Below, piece by piece: positions 11,308 through 23,260 of a stretch of 64,000 nt of DNA; within the stretch, counting starts at the first letter, position 1; the number at the start of each line of letters is the position of its first letter. A program made the translations under genes and the position numbers. The DNA is from Onthophagus taurus (taxonomy: Eukaryota > Arthropoda > Insecta > Coleoptera > Scarabaeidae), in assembly GCF_036711975.1 (NCBI RefSeq), contig NC_091968.1, positions 3,348,001 to 3,412,000 on the forward strand, given 5' to 3'. The notes under the pieces are model-generated. The model searched no databases. It had not been told where the DNA came from and saw nothing but the letters and a program-made list of their open reading frames with translations.

Positions 11308-11789
11308 TTATTGTTGATTTTTGTTAAATTAAAAAAAAATTGTTACTTATAAACGGCATAAATCAAAAATTACAAATAAATTAAAACAAAAAGAAACTTA
11401 GTTTAATTTATTTCTTATATATTTAATCTCATCTAATCTAAATTTAATATCGTTTTTGATGAAAGCAATTGAGAATAAGAATTGGAATGTTGAGAAAAAC
11501 GAGATTTTCGTTTTTTATTTCTCTAAAAATATAAGATGAGACAGGAATAGACAGGCTCAAACTATTGAAAATTGTTTGGTGTCTGTCTATTTTTTTCACA
11601 GAACACTGACTGAATGACAGCTATCACAAGCACAGAAGCCGCTTGGTACGTTTTATGATTATACAGAATGTTTCTGTAAGTCGTGGCATAAATTTAACCA
11701 CAAATACTATATAGAGTCAAAATGTTGATTGATGTAAAAATTTTTGAAGAAAATAATCTAGAGTGTGATTTTGTACTTTTAAACTGGTT
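11308..11789. other. 3' flank of the Kelch gene and repeat fragment
   Basis: An AATAAA lies about 70 bp after the stop codon (near 11375). Around 11650-11760 the sequence resembles the outer arm of the foldback element at 24665-25735 (a shared stretch reads aaatttaaccaca), so it is a fragment of the same family. Confidence 0.4.
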
Positions 11790-13385
11790 TTTATTTTATA
11801 TAGAATTTAAGTCTAACTAATTTCGGCCCTTGGCCATCTTCAAAGACTCTACAAATAGATTAACAACTCATCTTATCCATTTTACAAACAAGTTTCTTAA
11901 TGTTTCTTTTTCTTTTATTAAAAAAGATCACATTTCAAAGTCGAAATTATTATTAGTTAAGATTATTAGTTACTAATTCACAAAATTAATGTTTAAAAAG
12001 TTGTAATATGACATTAAGGACGAAGTGTTACAAGTTTACAGGTTAAAATTTAAGAGCGCTCTTTTTTTAACAAAAGAAATATTAAGAAACTTGGGAAAAA
12101 TTCGAGAATCATCATGTGACTTTAAAATCGACGATTTTTTTTAATCAATGTGAAATAACTCAAAAAACATGTTAAAAATAAAAAGAAAGTACTGAAAAGT
12201 GATTAACACTAGATTAACTTCAATTATAAAACTTCTATTATATGATAACTGACTTCAGGTTTAAAATGTCAACCTCAATTTTGACATATTTGTAATCTTT
12301 ATTAAAAATCCTTTAAAATGAGTACAAACACGACATATTTATCTTCAATATTAATGAAGTTATGGTCAACTTCCGGTTAAGAATGACAACGTCAATTTTG
12401 ACATATTTGTAATCGTCGTGAAAAATCCTTTAAAATGAGCCCAAATATATATATAAGCAACTTCCGGTTTGAAATGTCAACGTCATTTTGACATATGTTT
12501 AATTTTTATAAAATGTCTTAATATTTGTCACAAAAACAGAAATATAATAAAAAAGAATCAAAAATTAAGGTTGGTATTAATATTTAAAAATTAAATTGCT
12601 AACTTCGGGTTTAATGTTTTTTATTCTTTTTTGTTTTTTGAGATAAGTGCGTCATCTTTGGACTCATTTTAAAGGTTTTTTAATGAAGATGACAAAATTG
12701 ACGTTGACGTTTCAAACCGGAAGTGATTGTATCTCCATTAATATTAAAGCTAAATATGTCAAGTTTGAACTCATTTTAAAAGATTTTTTATGAAGTTGTC
12801 AAAATTAATAGTTAAAAGTTCGAACTTTTTGATTTTGTGAGATAAATGCGTCATGTTTGGACTCACTTTAAAGGTTATTTTACGAAGATTACGAATATAA
12901 CAATAAATTTAAAGTTAACATTGACAACTGATAGTTTTCTTTGCACGACTAAACCTGAATGTTTCTAGTTCTCGTTTTAGTTCAATAAAAACATATAACA
13001 TAGTAATATCTTATATGCTAACTAGCGCTACCTACCACTGCCACTAGACCGAGAACTACAAACATTCAGATTTAGTCCCACATCTCTCAAGACGGCTAAA
13101 CTCGAATGTGTAAAACTAGAACTAACAATAGACTTAGAACTAGAAAGATTTGGGTTTAGCCGTCTTAAAAGACGTACGGCTAAACCCGAATGTTTCTAGT
13201 TCTAAGTCTAGTGTTAGTTTTAGTGCAATAAAAATATGCAACATAGTGATACCTTATGCTAACTAGCGCTACCTAGCTACTGTAAAATGGATAAAATGAG
13301 AGATATTAATCTATTTGTAGAGTCTCTGAAGACGGCCAAGGGCCAAAACTAATTAGACTTAAATTCTATATAAAATAAAAAACAT
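11790..13385. mobile_element. Foldback element with about 100-bp inverted ends
   Basis: The first about 100 bp (11790-11890) recur inverted at 13285-13385, about 90% identical by eye. Both carry ggcccttggcc and a run matching ctctacaaatagatta. A candidate 8-bp duplication, acttttaa, flanks it. The interior has an imperfect direct repeat of about 125 bp around 12240-12500 (three copies of an aacttccggtt / tttgacatat module) with an inverted counterpart near 12660-12740. CTAG-type hairpin units occupy 12940-13275. No transposase is visible, so it is non-autonomous. Confidence 0.65.
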
Positions 13386-14590
13386 AAACTTTTAATTTTA
13401 TACTAACATCTAGAAAACGACACTGGTCCGAAATTGTAGGTTCATCTATTTTTTCTATTGTAGAATTTCTTCGTGTATCTAAGTGTCGGTTCTTAGACAT
13501 ATGATGCAAATCGGACTTGAAATCGTATAACGTGATTGGCGCTTAACTTTATCCTTTAAAACAAATAGTATTTTAGGTCTTTCGGTATTCTGCATTTTGT
13601 TTAAGATAAGTTACACCTTTACCTACCAGACAGCATGTAAATCTCTAAAAACGATCAAATGTCGCTTAGTCAAGTGATGTATATCGCGGCCCAATTATCT
13701 TTATAAATACGATTTTTTTTCCATATCTGTCAAAGTCAAATTTTTAGGGTTTTCGTTGGTATTACTGGTATTACCTAGGGTGCTTAAAAAATGTATGTTG
13801 TTTTACTGATTCCTAGTAACGTTTTCAATAACAAGTTAAGAGTTGAGGTTAAGAAGTTTTATATCAAAAATTTAATTTTATATAAATATGTAGATATTAT
13901 AAATAAATTCACAGCAAATATTAAAATGTTGTCAAGGTGTCAAAAATAATAAAAAATACTCACTTTTCTGAAGAAAATCCTGCTTGCTCACTTTCGTTGC
14001 AAATTTAATCGCTCGTAGGATTCGATGCAATAAATCTTACTTTTTGCATTTAAATCACCAAAAAAATAATACAAAAACTTAAATTAGTATTAAAAATGAT
14101 ACAAAAATCGGAAAAAAGGCTGTGAAGTGAAGTTAGATTTTTTTCGAAGTTTCTGTCAAATTTACCTGCCAGATTAATATAACCTAAAAATTGTTTAATT
14201 TAATTCTTTTTTTCTAGTTATAGTTTTAATCATTAATGTTATTATTATTCCTTTCCATCTTTGGGAATTTAATTTAATTTAAACAAATAATACCGGTACC
14301 AATCTGAATAAACATAAAAACACATAAAAGAACAACAGATTTCAAAGTAAATAAATTAGCAACAAGAAAGAAATAAAACGTATAATAAAAAAAAATAGTT
14401 TTAAGATATGAGATTTATAAAATATAATTGACGTGGCAAATCTTGTGAAGATGATTACATTTGTTAATCGAAACCGGTAGAGCTGAACAATTAAATAATG
14501 CATCTCAACACACATACATACATAGATGTTTTTAATTCAAATTAAACTAGTTTTAATTGTTATTCAGCACTAGGTTGTTATATATTTCTT
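13386..14590. other. AT-rich DNA without recognisable genes
   Basis: No coding, RNA or terminal-repeat signal could be supported. A minus-strand AAAAG|GTGAGT-like string near 13965 resembles a splice donor, but no exon can be built on it. Confidence 0.4.
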
Positions 14591-14594
14591 ACCC

Positions 14595-15660
14595 TACCTT
14601 TCTTAAGACGGCTAAACCCGAATCTTCTAGATCTAGTGTTAGTTTTACTGACAGTATTAGTGCAAAACTATAACCAACTCTGGTATTGCACTAGCACTGT
14701 CAGTAGAACTAACGCTAAACTTAGAACTAGGAACATTCGGCTTTAGCAGTATGTTTCTTAAGACGACTAAACCCGAATCTTTCTAGTTCTAAGTCCAGTG
14801 TTAGTTAATTTTGCATTAACTCTTACTAGAACTAACACTAGACCTAGAATTAGAATCATTCGGGTTTCTTGGCCGTCTTGAGAGACGTGCGGCTAAACCC
14901 AAATGTTTCTAGGTCTAGTGTTACTTCTAGTTTTGCACTAGCACTATCAGTAGAACTAACACTAGACTTAGAACTAGAAACATTCGGATTTAGCCGTACG
15001 TTTTTTAAGACGGCTAAACCCGAATGTTTCTAGTTCTTAGAATAGTGTTAATTCTAGTTTTACATTAGTACTGTTAGTAGAACACAAGACCTAGAACTAG
15101 AATCATTCGGGTTTAGCCGTCTTGACAGACGTGCGGCTAAACCTGAATATTTCTAGTTCTAGGTCTAGTGTTAGTTCTAGTGACAGTGCTAGGTAGCGCT
15201 AGACATCACTATGTTGCATATTTTTATTGAACCAAAACTAGAGCTAAAATTAGATCTAGAACTAGAAACATTCGGATTTAGCCGTACGTTTTTTAAGACG
15301 GCTAAACCCGAATATTTCTAGTTCTAAGTTCAGTGTTAATTCTTGTTTTACATTAGTACTGTTAGTAGAACTAACACTAGACCCTAGAATCATTCGGGTT
15401 TAGCCGTCTTGAGAGACGTGCGGCTAAACCCGAATATTTCTAGTTCTTGGTCTAGTGTTAGTTCTAGTAACAGTGCTGGGTAGCGCTATGTTGCATATTT
15501 TTATTGAAGCAAAACTAAAGCTAACATTAAATCTAGAACTAGAAACATTCGGATTTAGTCTCTCAAGACGGCTAAACCCGAATGATTCTAGTTCTAGGTC
15601 TAGTGTTAGTTCTAGTTTTAGTCGTTATTCAGCACGTGTGTTGTATATTTTTATTGAACT
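14595..15660. repeat. CTAG-rich hairpin repeat block
   Basis: This is the longest early block of the dispersed hairpin family. Arms read gacggctaaacccgaatg, then alternate CTAG-containing words (ttctagttctagg, tctagtgttagttctag), followed by a loop and the arm in reverse complement. Successive arms meet at a second dyad (cgtctt / aagacg). About seven arm pairs can be followed. The open frame at 15455-15838 that starts in it is fortuitous. Confidence 0.85.
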
Positions 15661-16399
15661 AAAACTACTATCCGTGCGAAAAGTCAAGGCCCCTCACTTT
15701 AGACATCGATATCTTCACAACTGTTCGATAAAAAAAATTGCGACAAAGTTTGTTGTAATCACTGAACATTTCTACGTAACATATGTCAATTTGAAAATGT
15801 TCGGATCCACGGTTTTCTTTTTATCGCGAGGTAAATGAAAAAAGTACCCGATTTTTTACCGTACCGGCAACTTTGCGATTTTTTTTCTCGAAAACTATCG
15901 CACGAAAAAATTTGAATTTTGAACAGTTGGTAGCCTGATGTGCTCTTAATGAGTGGCATATTTTATTTTTTCAATATTCCATACAGTTTCGCGGAAAATC
16001 GCGGTGTAGTAAGACGCCGTTATGTCGAAAACGGCTGAGTGGATTTCCTCGCGGATTTCACCAAAATATGTCGATTGTCGGATTCTGTTATCAATTTTTC
16101 AAAATTAGAGCTCCCTAATTTTTTAAGAGCGATTTAATGGAATTACAAATTAAAGAGAAACAGATATAAGCTCTGCGGGGTCACCGCGGTACCGCCCAAT
16201 CGGAACAGATGGTGCGTCTCAGACAGGACGTCGCGCCTTATTTCTTTATGGAGGTAAGATAAAGGCGCGACGTACTATTATCTTTGCCGTTTCAAAGCTA
16301 TCTTATTCAATAATTGTATATCAACTCATTAAATTTAATAATGACATTCTATTTATCTCAAATCAATTAACATTTCCACTTCAATAACTTTTTGAATGA
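15661..16399. other. Unassigned region downstream of the second protease
   Basis: 15664-16180 is less AT-rich and has a repeat-like look (runs such as tcgcggaaaatcgcgg) but no transposase. At 16270-16345 there is a copy of a short module (ctttgccgtttcaaagct ... ttattcaataattgt) also found near 23066, 26652 and 34905. Confidence 0.4.
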
Positions 16400-19300
16400 T
16401 TAATTATGTACGAAAACGATTAGTAACAATAAACATAACACGAATGGAGTTTTATATCGCATATTATCATCAGCTTTACTTCGTAGAGATAAATAATTCC
16501 TGGGAAAGAAGTAGTTTGAGTGATTAATAATAATGACATCTTTGTAAATTAAGTTACTTACCCTTGTAAAGTGTTGTAAATCCATGGTTTATAATAAAAA
16601 ACGTTGGTGTAAACTCCCGGTATTTCATTCCCACATCCAATTCCCCACGAAACAACTCCAATTTGTACACCAGACAGGATTAATGGTCCCCCGGAGTCGC
16701 CCTAAAATTAAAAAAATTACTTTTACTATAATTTAATTCGAATTTTAATTTATTTTTTGATGTTTATAAAATAAATTAATAAAATTTTCTTAAAAAATAT
16801 ATTTATTTTATACCAAGTTCACATTTGAATACATTTTTTTTAACAATTAAAACCCTCCAAGTGCTTCTTCAATAAACTTCTTATACATACACATAAAACA
16901 CACAATAAACGCTTCAAAATGAAATATTTCTTTACTTCCTTGTTTCATTCTATGTTCGTAAAACGCAGCTTTCTCAACAACTTGACTTTTAAGTTGCATA
17001 TCGCAATTTTTCACCAATTCCTCCACTAAAGTCTTAAAAATGACATCAGAAGGTATCTCGTGGGTAATCAATTCGTACAACATCCCTCGTATTTCACCCA
17101 ATTTCTGCACGGTTTGATCACGAGTAATCTTTTTGGCAACTTCACGTATAAAAGTTAACCAATCGGGATCTAAAATTTGTTGATTTTCTTGGAAAGGATA
17201 TTGTTCAACCCGGCATGATTCTAAAATTAATAAAGCCCTGCGTAAATTTCTGTTTGATTTAATCGCGACTTTTTTAGCAAACTCAACGGGGACGTTTAAA
17301 CCTTCTTTTTTACAGGTTATTTGTAAAATTGAAACGATTTCTTCGATTGTTGGGGCTGGAACTCTTATTGAAAGACACCGACTTCTTATAGCTGGAGTAA
17401 CTTGGGACGTTGAGTTACAAGTTAAAATTAATCGACAATTTGCGATATATTTTTCCATCGTGCGACGTAAAGCGTGTTGGGCATCTTTAGTTAATTGATC
17501 AACATCTGTTAATACGATCACTTTAAATTCTTTTTGACCGTTTATATCTAATTGTTGAGATTGCGCGACGTTTTTAATCAAATCCATCACTACCACACGA
17601 TCATAAATACCCACATCAGAAGGATTTACTTCTATGTGATAATTACTACTAACAGTCATTATTTCAAGCTTTTTGTTTGAAGGGGTTGTAAATTCCATTT
17701 GTTCCATTCGTAAACGATCTACTCCCGGTCCGTATAACTCTTTTAATAGGCATATAATCCGGGTTTTTTTGCCTGCCCCAGAGGGGCCGTACACTAATAA
17801 ATGGGGAAAATCGCCTTGTTGGGTTAACCGCTTGAGGTTTTGAGCTTGTTCTTTATGGAAATCCAATTTTTGGAAATCTTTCGGGCGATATTTATCTACC
17901 CAAAGACTCATTTTCACTTTTTAAAGTAATAAAATCCGAATGTTTTCAAAAAAAAGTTAGGTTAGGTGTCTATAAATTAAAGATGGCAACCTTCAAAAAT
18001 GAAATAAAACTGTTTAATCGTGAAAAATCTTTTAAATTTAGCTTAGCTTTTTAATAAATCCGTTAAGAACTTAATTATTTCTTATAAATTAACGATTATA
18101 AACACAAATTAATTAAATTTAGAAAGGAAATGAAAAGTCACGTTTATACAGTGTAATTTTTCAAAGCTATTTTTTGGCGGGAGATTTAAAACCAGAGAGG
18201 ATTTTAAGTAAAGTGTAGTTACGAATTTAATTACTTTTTTGTTTAAACATAATAAAAACCTCACTTTGTCCCACATAAAATGCAACATGTTAATATACTA
18301 TATTAATAATATAATATAATAAATCATAACGTATACAGGTGTTTCATAATATGTGCGCAGGACTTAAGGATATAGCTTGTCCAAAAATTTGAAAAAAACT
18401 TTCTATCAACTTACCCTCTAAAATGCACCATATTCGAGATACAGGGTGTTGAAATTTAATAAAAAAAATTCATTTTTTGCGAATATTTTCGGAACTGTTT
18501 ATCGTACAGAAAACAGCTTTTGTAAGCATATTCTACTCGTAATAAGCTATCACATCCTGATACCTCGGATCAATAATATACAGTGATATCGGTTTACGAA
18601 CAGTGGCTAAATTAACAAAACAAAGGTCTCAAGTATTAGAAGAAGTAGAAAAATTGTTGTTAGTTTGGATTAATGAAAAAAGACTTAAGGGAGATAGTGT
18701 AAGCGAGGCTTTTATATGTGCAAAAGCTTTAGAACTTTATCAATATTTATTGTCGAACCAGCCAAGTACAAGTGATACTAGTAGTGTCATGGAATTTAAG
18801 GCTAGTAGGGGATGATTCGAAAAATTTCGTCGACAAACTGGAATTCATAGTGTTGTTAGGTAGAGGCGGCTAGTTCGGATCAAAAGGCAGCAAAAAAATA
18901 TGTGGAGGACTTTCGTAAATTTATAGACTTAGAAGGTTACGTCTCGAATCAAATTTTCAATTGCGATGAAACTGGGCTATTTTGGAAAAAAATGCCAAAG
19001 AGGACATATATATCCAAAGAAGAAAAATCACTACCTGGCCACAAAGCAATGAAGGATAGGCTTACATTATTATTGTGTACAAATGCAAGTGGAGATTTCA
19101 AAATTAAACCACTTTTAGTATACCATTCTGAAAATCCGAGTGTTTTTAAGAGCAATAAAGTAATAAAAAGTAAGCTGCCAGTAATGTGGAGATCAAATTC
19201 TAAGGCTTGGGTTACCAGAATATATTTTAGAGAGGTCAAATGACGTTTTTGCTCCTTCTGTTAAAACTTATCTTGAAGTAAAGAAGCTGCCCGTTAAATG

Positions 19301-22300
19301 TGTGCTACTTATGGACAATGCTCCTGCTCATCCTCCAAATATTGAAGGAGACCTTGATCCTGCATACAATTTTATAAAGATCAAATTTCTGCCATCTAAC
19401 ACCACATCCTTATTACAGCCAATGGATCAGCAAGTAATTTCAAACTTTAAGAAGCTATATACGAAAGATCTTTACAAACCACTGCATACAGTTTATTGAT
19501 AATGCCTGGAACAATATCTCTTGTCGTACATTGCAGTCAGCATGGAGAAAACTCTGGCCAACTTCTGTGTCTGACAGACATTTTAACGACTTTCAGGAAG
19601 AAGCAGATGTGATACAAGACATTGTCAACATTGGCATAAGTTTGGAGTTAGAAATCAACGAGGATGATGTGGCGGAGCTCCTGCAGGACCATAGCCAAAA
19701 ACTCATTCCAGAAGAACTTATGGAATTACAACTTGAGCAGGTGAAAGCTGTGGAGGAGGAGCATTCAGCAGAAAAACATGAGGAACCAGATGCTTTAACT
19801 GCTGATATAAAAGATATTTGCAATAAGTGGAATGATGTGCTTTTATTCCACAACATCACCCTGACAAAACTGTTACCGGTAGAGCAGTGGATATTTTATA
19901 TGATAATGTAATGGCACATTTTCATAAAATTCTCATAAATGTTTGTTATAGACTCCAAATTAAACATGATTGCACACTACAGGAAGGTACAGGCGGAAAT
20001 GTCTAAACGGGCGAAATATTTTAGATCTCTAAGTTATAAAGACAAAGGTATAAACACGAAGACAGCGATGCAAATATATAAGAGCATATGTAGACCATTG
20101 ATCGAATATGGCAATAGTGTATCAATGAATCCATCCAGAAAAACGGGAGACATAACTGACAAAGCGGAAAGAAAATGCTTGAGGATTATCTCTAAGATTA
20201 GGCACCCAAACAACCCATTACACAACGTAAGAAACAAGACTTTATACGAAATGACTGGTATTGAACCTATAAGACTAAGACTAGACAGACTACGGAAGAA
20301 ATTTTTAGACAACAGAAACAATTATGAAAAAATACATAAATTATGTTTAAAGAGACAAGCAGCACAGATGGAAGTTGATCAGAGGAAGACAATATCGGAA
20401 CTTTTTCATAAATACTTAGCTGATAATGAATAATATTGTTAAAATTTTTTGTTGTAATTATAGCCAGCGGAAAGACCATTAGGTCGATAGCTGAAATAAA
20501 GATTTATTTCTCTCTGTTTGTTATATATTTGTTACATATGTGGTTTTATGTTTTTTTGATAATTACATCAACTACTATATTTCGCTTTCTGTATTGTTTC
20601 AATAAATAAAACCATTAAATGTTGAAACACTTTTCCATAACAATAGGAAAAATTGATTTGGATCACGAACTTTTCGGTTCACGAACAAGGTCGGGGAACG
20701 GATTATATTCGTAAACCGAGGTATCGCTGTAATATGTTATTACGTATGATATAATGATATTATGTAATTTGACATTACATTGTGTCCGTTATAGCTCAAT
20801 AAAAATATACAACAATCCAGCGCTGAATAACAAATAAAACTAGACTAATACTAGCACTAAAACTAACACTAGACCTAGAAACATTCCGTTTAGCTGTACC
20901 TCTCTTAAGACAGCTGGTTGGTGGTAGGTAGCATAAAATATTACTATGTTGCATATTTCTATTGAACTAAAACTAGAACTAACACTAAAACTAGAAACGT
21001 TCGGGTTTAGCCGTGCGTCTTCAGGCGGCTAGTGTTAGTTCTAGTTTTAGACTATCGCAAGAACTAACATAAGACCTAGAACTAGAATCATTCGGGTTTA
21101 GCCGTCTTGAAAGACGTGCGGCTAAATCCGAATGTTTGTAGTTCTCGGACTAGTGTTAGTTCTAGTGGCAATGGTAGTAGGTAGCGCTAGTTAGCATAAA
21201 ATATTACTATGTTGCATATTTTTTATTGAACTAAAACTAGTACTAACACTGGCACTATCACTAGAACTAACACTAGAACTAGAATCATTCATGTTTAGCC
21301 GTCTTGAGAGACGTGCGGCTAAACCCGAATATTTTTAGTTCTAGGTCTAGTGTTAATTTTAGATTTACACTATCATTATAACTAACACAAGACCCAGAAC
21401 TAGAATCATTCGGGTTTAGCCGTCTTAAAAGACGTTCGGCTAAATCCGAATGTTTCTGGTTCTCGGTCTAGTGTTAATTCTAGTGGCAGTGGTAAAAAAT
21501 AGAGTACTTATAATGTACAAAATTATAAATTATTTGCAACAAATAAATTAATAATATGTATTACCTGACAAGCATCTCTTCCTCCGTTAACATATCCAGC
21601 ACAAATAGTTCTATGGTTGCGGAATAACCCACGATATTTAGGTTGAATGTAAATAGCCCCACATGTTACTTCGGAAACAACAGGAACGGTTACACTTAAC
21701 AAGTCATTAGAAAACTTGTTCTGAAATGGTATTAAAAATAATGAAATAAATGTTTAATAACACTAAAAATACTTTCTTCATTTGATTTTGTAATACCCCA
21801 ACCAATTACTGTACAATCTTTATCTTCGTATGTATCAAAATGGATTGGAAATGTTGCGAATTTTATTGTAGGGCCTAATTCAAACGGCATATTGATCTGA
21901 AAAGATTTATGATACATTAAAGGATTGAGTTTGGTTTGTTTAATTTACCGCTATTAAACCTATATCGCAGGAGTTGTTATAAAAGTTGAATAAGGGGTGT
22001 GGGATTACAACCATTGCATTTCGTTCTTGTGCGGTTAGATCGTTTAGTTTTGAGACTCCCATTCGTAGTTTGAATACTCTATGATGTGATGGAGTATTAG
22101 TTCTTGGGTCTAATTGAATAAATTAACATTAATTGGTAACATTCATGAAAATATTTATTTTACTCAATAAGCAATGAGCAGCTGTTAAAACCCAAAGAGG
22201 CGCAATATAAGATCCACCACACCAATGATTTCCCCTCATCAGAATATTTACCTAAAAAATTACAATGAGGATGTGTTTTTTTAAATAACAATTTTACCAT

Positions 22301-22553
22301 ATAAGGATAATGTTTGATGTGGGTTGGTTTTCCCCCGATGATCCGAGGTTCTGGTCGAAATGTCATGTTTATTTGTACCGGTGTTGGTTCAGTACTATTC
22401 AATTCATCTATGCTGGGAGTTACTAATTTTCCATACGGGATTTTATCAAATTCACCTACAAAAGAAATGCAAAAAGAACGAAATAACTTCAAAATAATGT
22501 TTATACCTACCCATTTGTATCAATAAGATCAAAAACAAGAAATTTAAGATCAT
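16400..22553 (-). CDS. Serine protease (S1A, trypsin-like) with hydrophobic C-terminal tail
   Basis: Eight exons on the minus strand: 22553-22511, 22455-22298, 22251-22164, 22109-21949, 21896-21773, 21720-21565, 16701-16562 and 16499-16400. They encode a signal peptide ([12 protein letters not shown]), a pro-region, the activation site RIIGG, His in LTAAHC, Asp in CDIGLIA and Ser in GDSGGP. An Asp six residues before the serine predicts trypsin-like specificity. The last exon ends in a hydrophobic run ([16 protein letters not shown]), suggesting a membrane or GPI-type anchor. The exon 5/6 junction does not keep phase: the donor after GAAGAAA is phase 1, the acceptor frame is phase 0. A one-base error or lesion is likely. 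The 4.9-kb intron 6 contains RFC3. Confidence 0.82.
16847..17911 (-). CDS. RFC3: Replication factor C subunit 3 (clamp loader, 38 kDa)
   Basis: AAA+ subunit of the RFC complex that loads PCNA onto primer-template DNA in the nucleus. The 354-residue frame is uninterrupted and starts [13 protein letters not shown], as in other RFC3 proteins. The codon two positions upstream is GTG, so the ATG at 17911 is chosen. Walker A reads GPSGAGKKT, the region of Walker B reads [11 protein letters not shown], and [16 protein letters not shown] corresponds to sensor 1 and the SRC motif. The length equals the family norm. It has no intron and lies inside intron 6 of the protease, on the same strand. Being intronless raises the possibility of a retrocopy, but the frame is fully intact. 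Confidence 0.96.
   Translation of the reverse strand: MSLWVDKYRPKDFQKLDFHKEQAQNLKRLTQQGDFPHLLVYGPSGAGKKTRIICLLKELYGPGVDRLRMEQMEFTTPSNKKLEIMTVSSNYHIEVNPSDVGIYDRVVVMDLIKNVAQSQQLDINGQKEFKVIVLTDVDQLTKDAQHALRRTMEKYIANCRLILTCNSTSQVTPAIRSRCLSIRVPAPTIEEIVSILQITCKKEGLNVPVEFAKKVAIKSNRNLRRALLILESCRVEQYPFQENQQILDPDWLTFIREVAKKITRDQTVQKLGEIRGMLYELITHEIPSDVIFKTLVEELVKNCDMQLKSQVVEKAAFYEHRMKQGSKEIFHFEAFIVCFMCMYKKFIEEALGGF
17912..18580. other. RFC3 upstream region and repeat fragment
   Basis: The first 100-200 bp must include the RFC3 promoter. From about 18270 the sequence is repeat-like: tgtcccacataaaatgcaac recurs near 59728, and tacaggtgtttcataat / tacagggtgttgaa resemble TA-flanked non-autonomous element ends. 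No coding signal is seen. Confidence 0.4.
18603..19912 (+). pseudogene. Tigger-type transposase (CENP-B HTH plus DDE), broken
   Basis: Plus-strand fragments in order: a HTH_CENPB-like part ([19 protein letters not shown], 18603-18815); the DDE core with [15 protein letters not shown] and [10 protein letters not shown] (18902-19243); [11 protein letters not shown] and [14 protein letters not shown] (19302-19499); and an acidic C-terminal part (19531-19911). The catalytic Asp residues in CDETGL and MDNAPAH are present. Stops and frameshifts near 18815, 19243 and 19499 make it inactive. Confidence 0.88.
19925..20515 (+). mobile_element. 5'-truncated non-LTR retrotransposon 3' end
   Basis: An open frame at 19939-20433 encodes 164 residues typical of the C-terminal part of non-LTR polyproteins ([47 protein letters not shown]). 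The reverse transcriptase core is absent. The 3' end is A/T-rich (gaaataaagatttatttc). It interrupts the Tigger transposase frame (just after [12 protein letters not shown] in the alternate frame), so it is the younger insertion. The clade is not assigned. Confidence 0.75.
20815..21500. repeat. CTAG-rich hairpin repeat block
   Basis: Alternating sense and antisense arms (gtctagtgttagttctag / ctagaactaacactagac) are separated by loops that include the longer loop class with gcgctagttagcataaa and atgttgcatattttt. It ends about 60 bp before exon 6 of the minus-strand protease, inside intron 6. Confidence 0.85.
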
Positions 22554-22735
22554 TTTTGCTTTTAATATATCAAATAATGTTATATTTTGACTGCTTTTGA
22601 CGTTTAAATAAGAAAAAATGACAAGAAAAAACATCAAAAAACATTTATTTTTTTAAAATACATCACATACATAGTATATGGAATCAAAAAACATAGAAGT
22701 TAATTAATATTAAATTTTGTTACATATTATCATAA
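22427..22735. repeat. Segmental duplication, copy A (protease 5' end to TRMT61A stop)
   Basis: About 290 bp spanning protease exon 2 start, intron 1, exon 1 and upstream DNA are repeated in the same orientation at 26800-26876 plus 28211-28440. The outer edge (tacatattatcat, 22722-22734) equals the last codons of TRMT61A at 28428-28440. Copy A keeps the working exon 1; copy B is degraded. Before the duplication, TRMT61A and the protease would have been adjacent. Confidence 0.8.
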
Positions 22736-22739
22736 TAAG

Positions 22740-23260
22740 AGTGTTAGTGTAAAACTAGAACTAACACTAGAACTAGAAACATTGGGGTTTAGCCGTCTTT
22801 AGAGACGTGCAGCTAAACGATATGATTCTAGTTCTAGGTCTTGTGTTACTTCTAGTGATAGTGCTAGTGTTGTAAAACTTGAACGAACACTAGACCTAGA
22901 ACTAGAAACATTCGGATTTAGCCACACGTCTCTCAAGACGGCTAAACCTGAATGATTCTAGTTCTAGGTCTAGTGTTAGTTCTAGTTATAGTGTAAGTGT
23001 AAAATTAGAACTTCAGTGTTAGATTGTTGTTTATTTTTATAGAACGAAAACTAGAACTAACTAATTATCTTTGTCGTTTCAAAGCTAGCTATCTTATTCA
23101 ATAATTGTGTCTCGGCACAGATATTGAATTTAATAATAGTGAGTCTCTTATGACGGCTAAACCTGAATGATTCTAGTTCTAAGTCTAGTATTAGGTCTAC
23201 TAACAATCTAGTGTTGTTTCCATGCGGGATTGTTGACAGATTGTGACTGCTCTTACATAG
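22740..23260. repeat. CTAG-rich hairpin repeat block
   Basis: About three arm pairs with short loops (for example gatagtgctagtgt). The block ends with actaacaatctagtgttg then tttccatgcgggatt, the same exit sequence seen near 26795-26825. Confidence 0.85.

Larger units (their letters stand above)
18581..20729 (+). mobile_element. Tigger/pogo transposon with TA target duplication
   Basis: The left end begins CAGTGATATCGGTTTACG; the right end is its complement (cgtaaaccgaggtatcgctg). TA dinucleotides flank both ends (18579-18580 and 20730-20731). The right inverted repeat is extended by further tacgaac-like words that the left end lacks, so the left side carries a deletion. The interior encodes a broken Tigger transposase and has taken a non-LTR insertion near 19925. 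Confidence 0.88.

Noticed and set aside
13950-14080. Possible minus-strand 5' UTR exon with a gtgagt donor near 13965
   Set aside because: No partner exon, open frame or gene could be linked to it.
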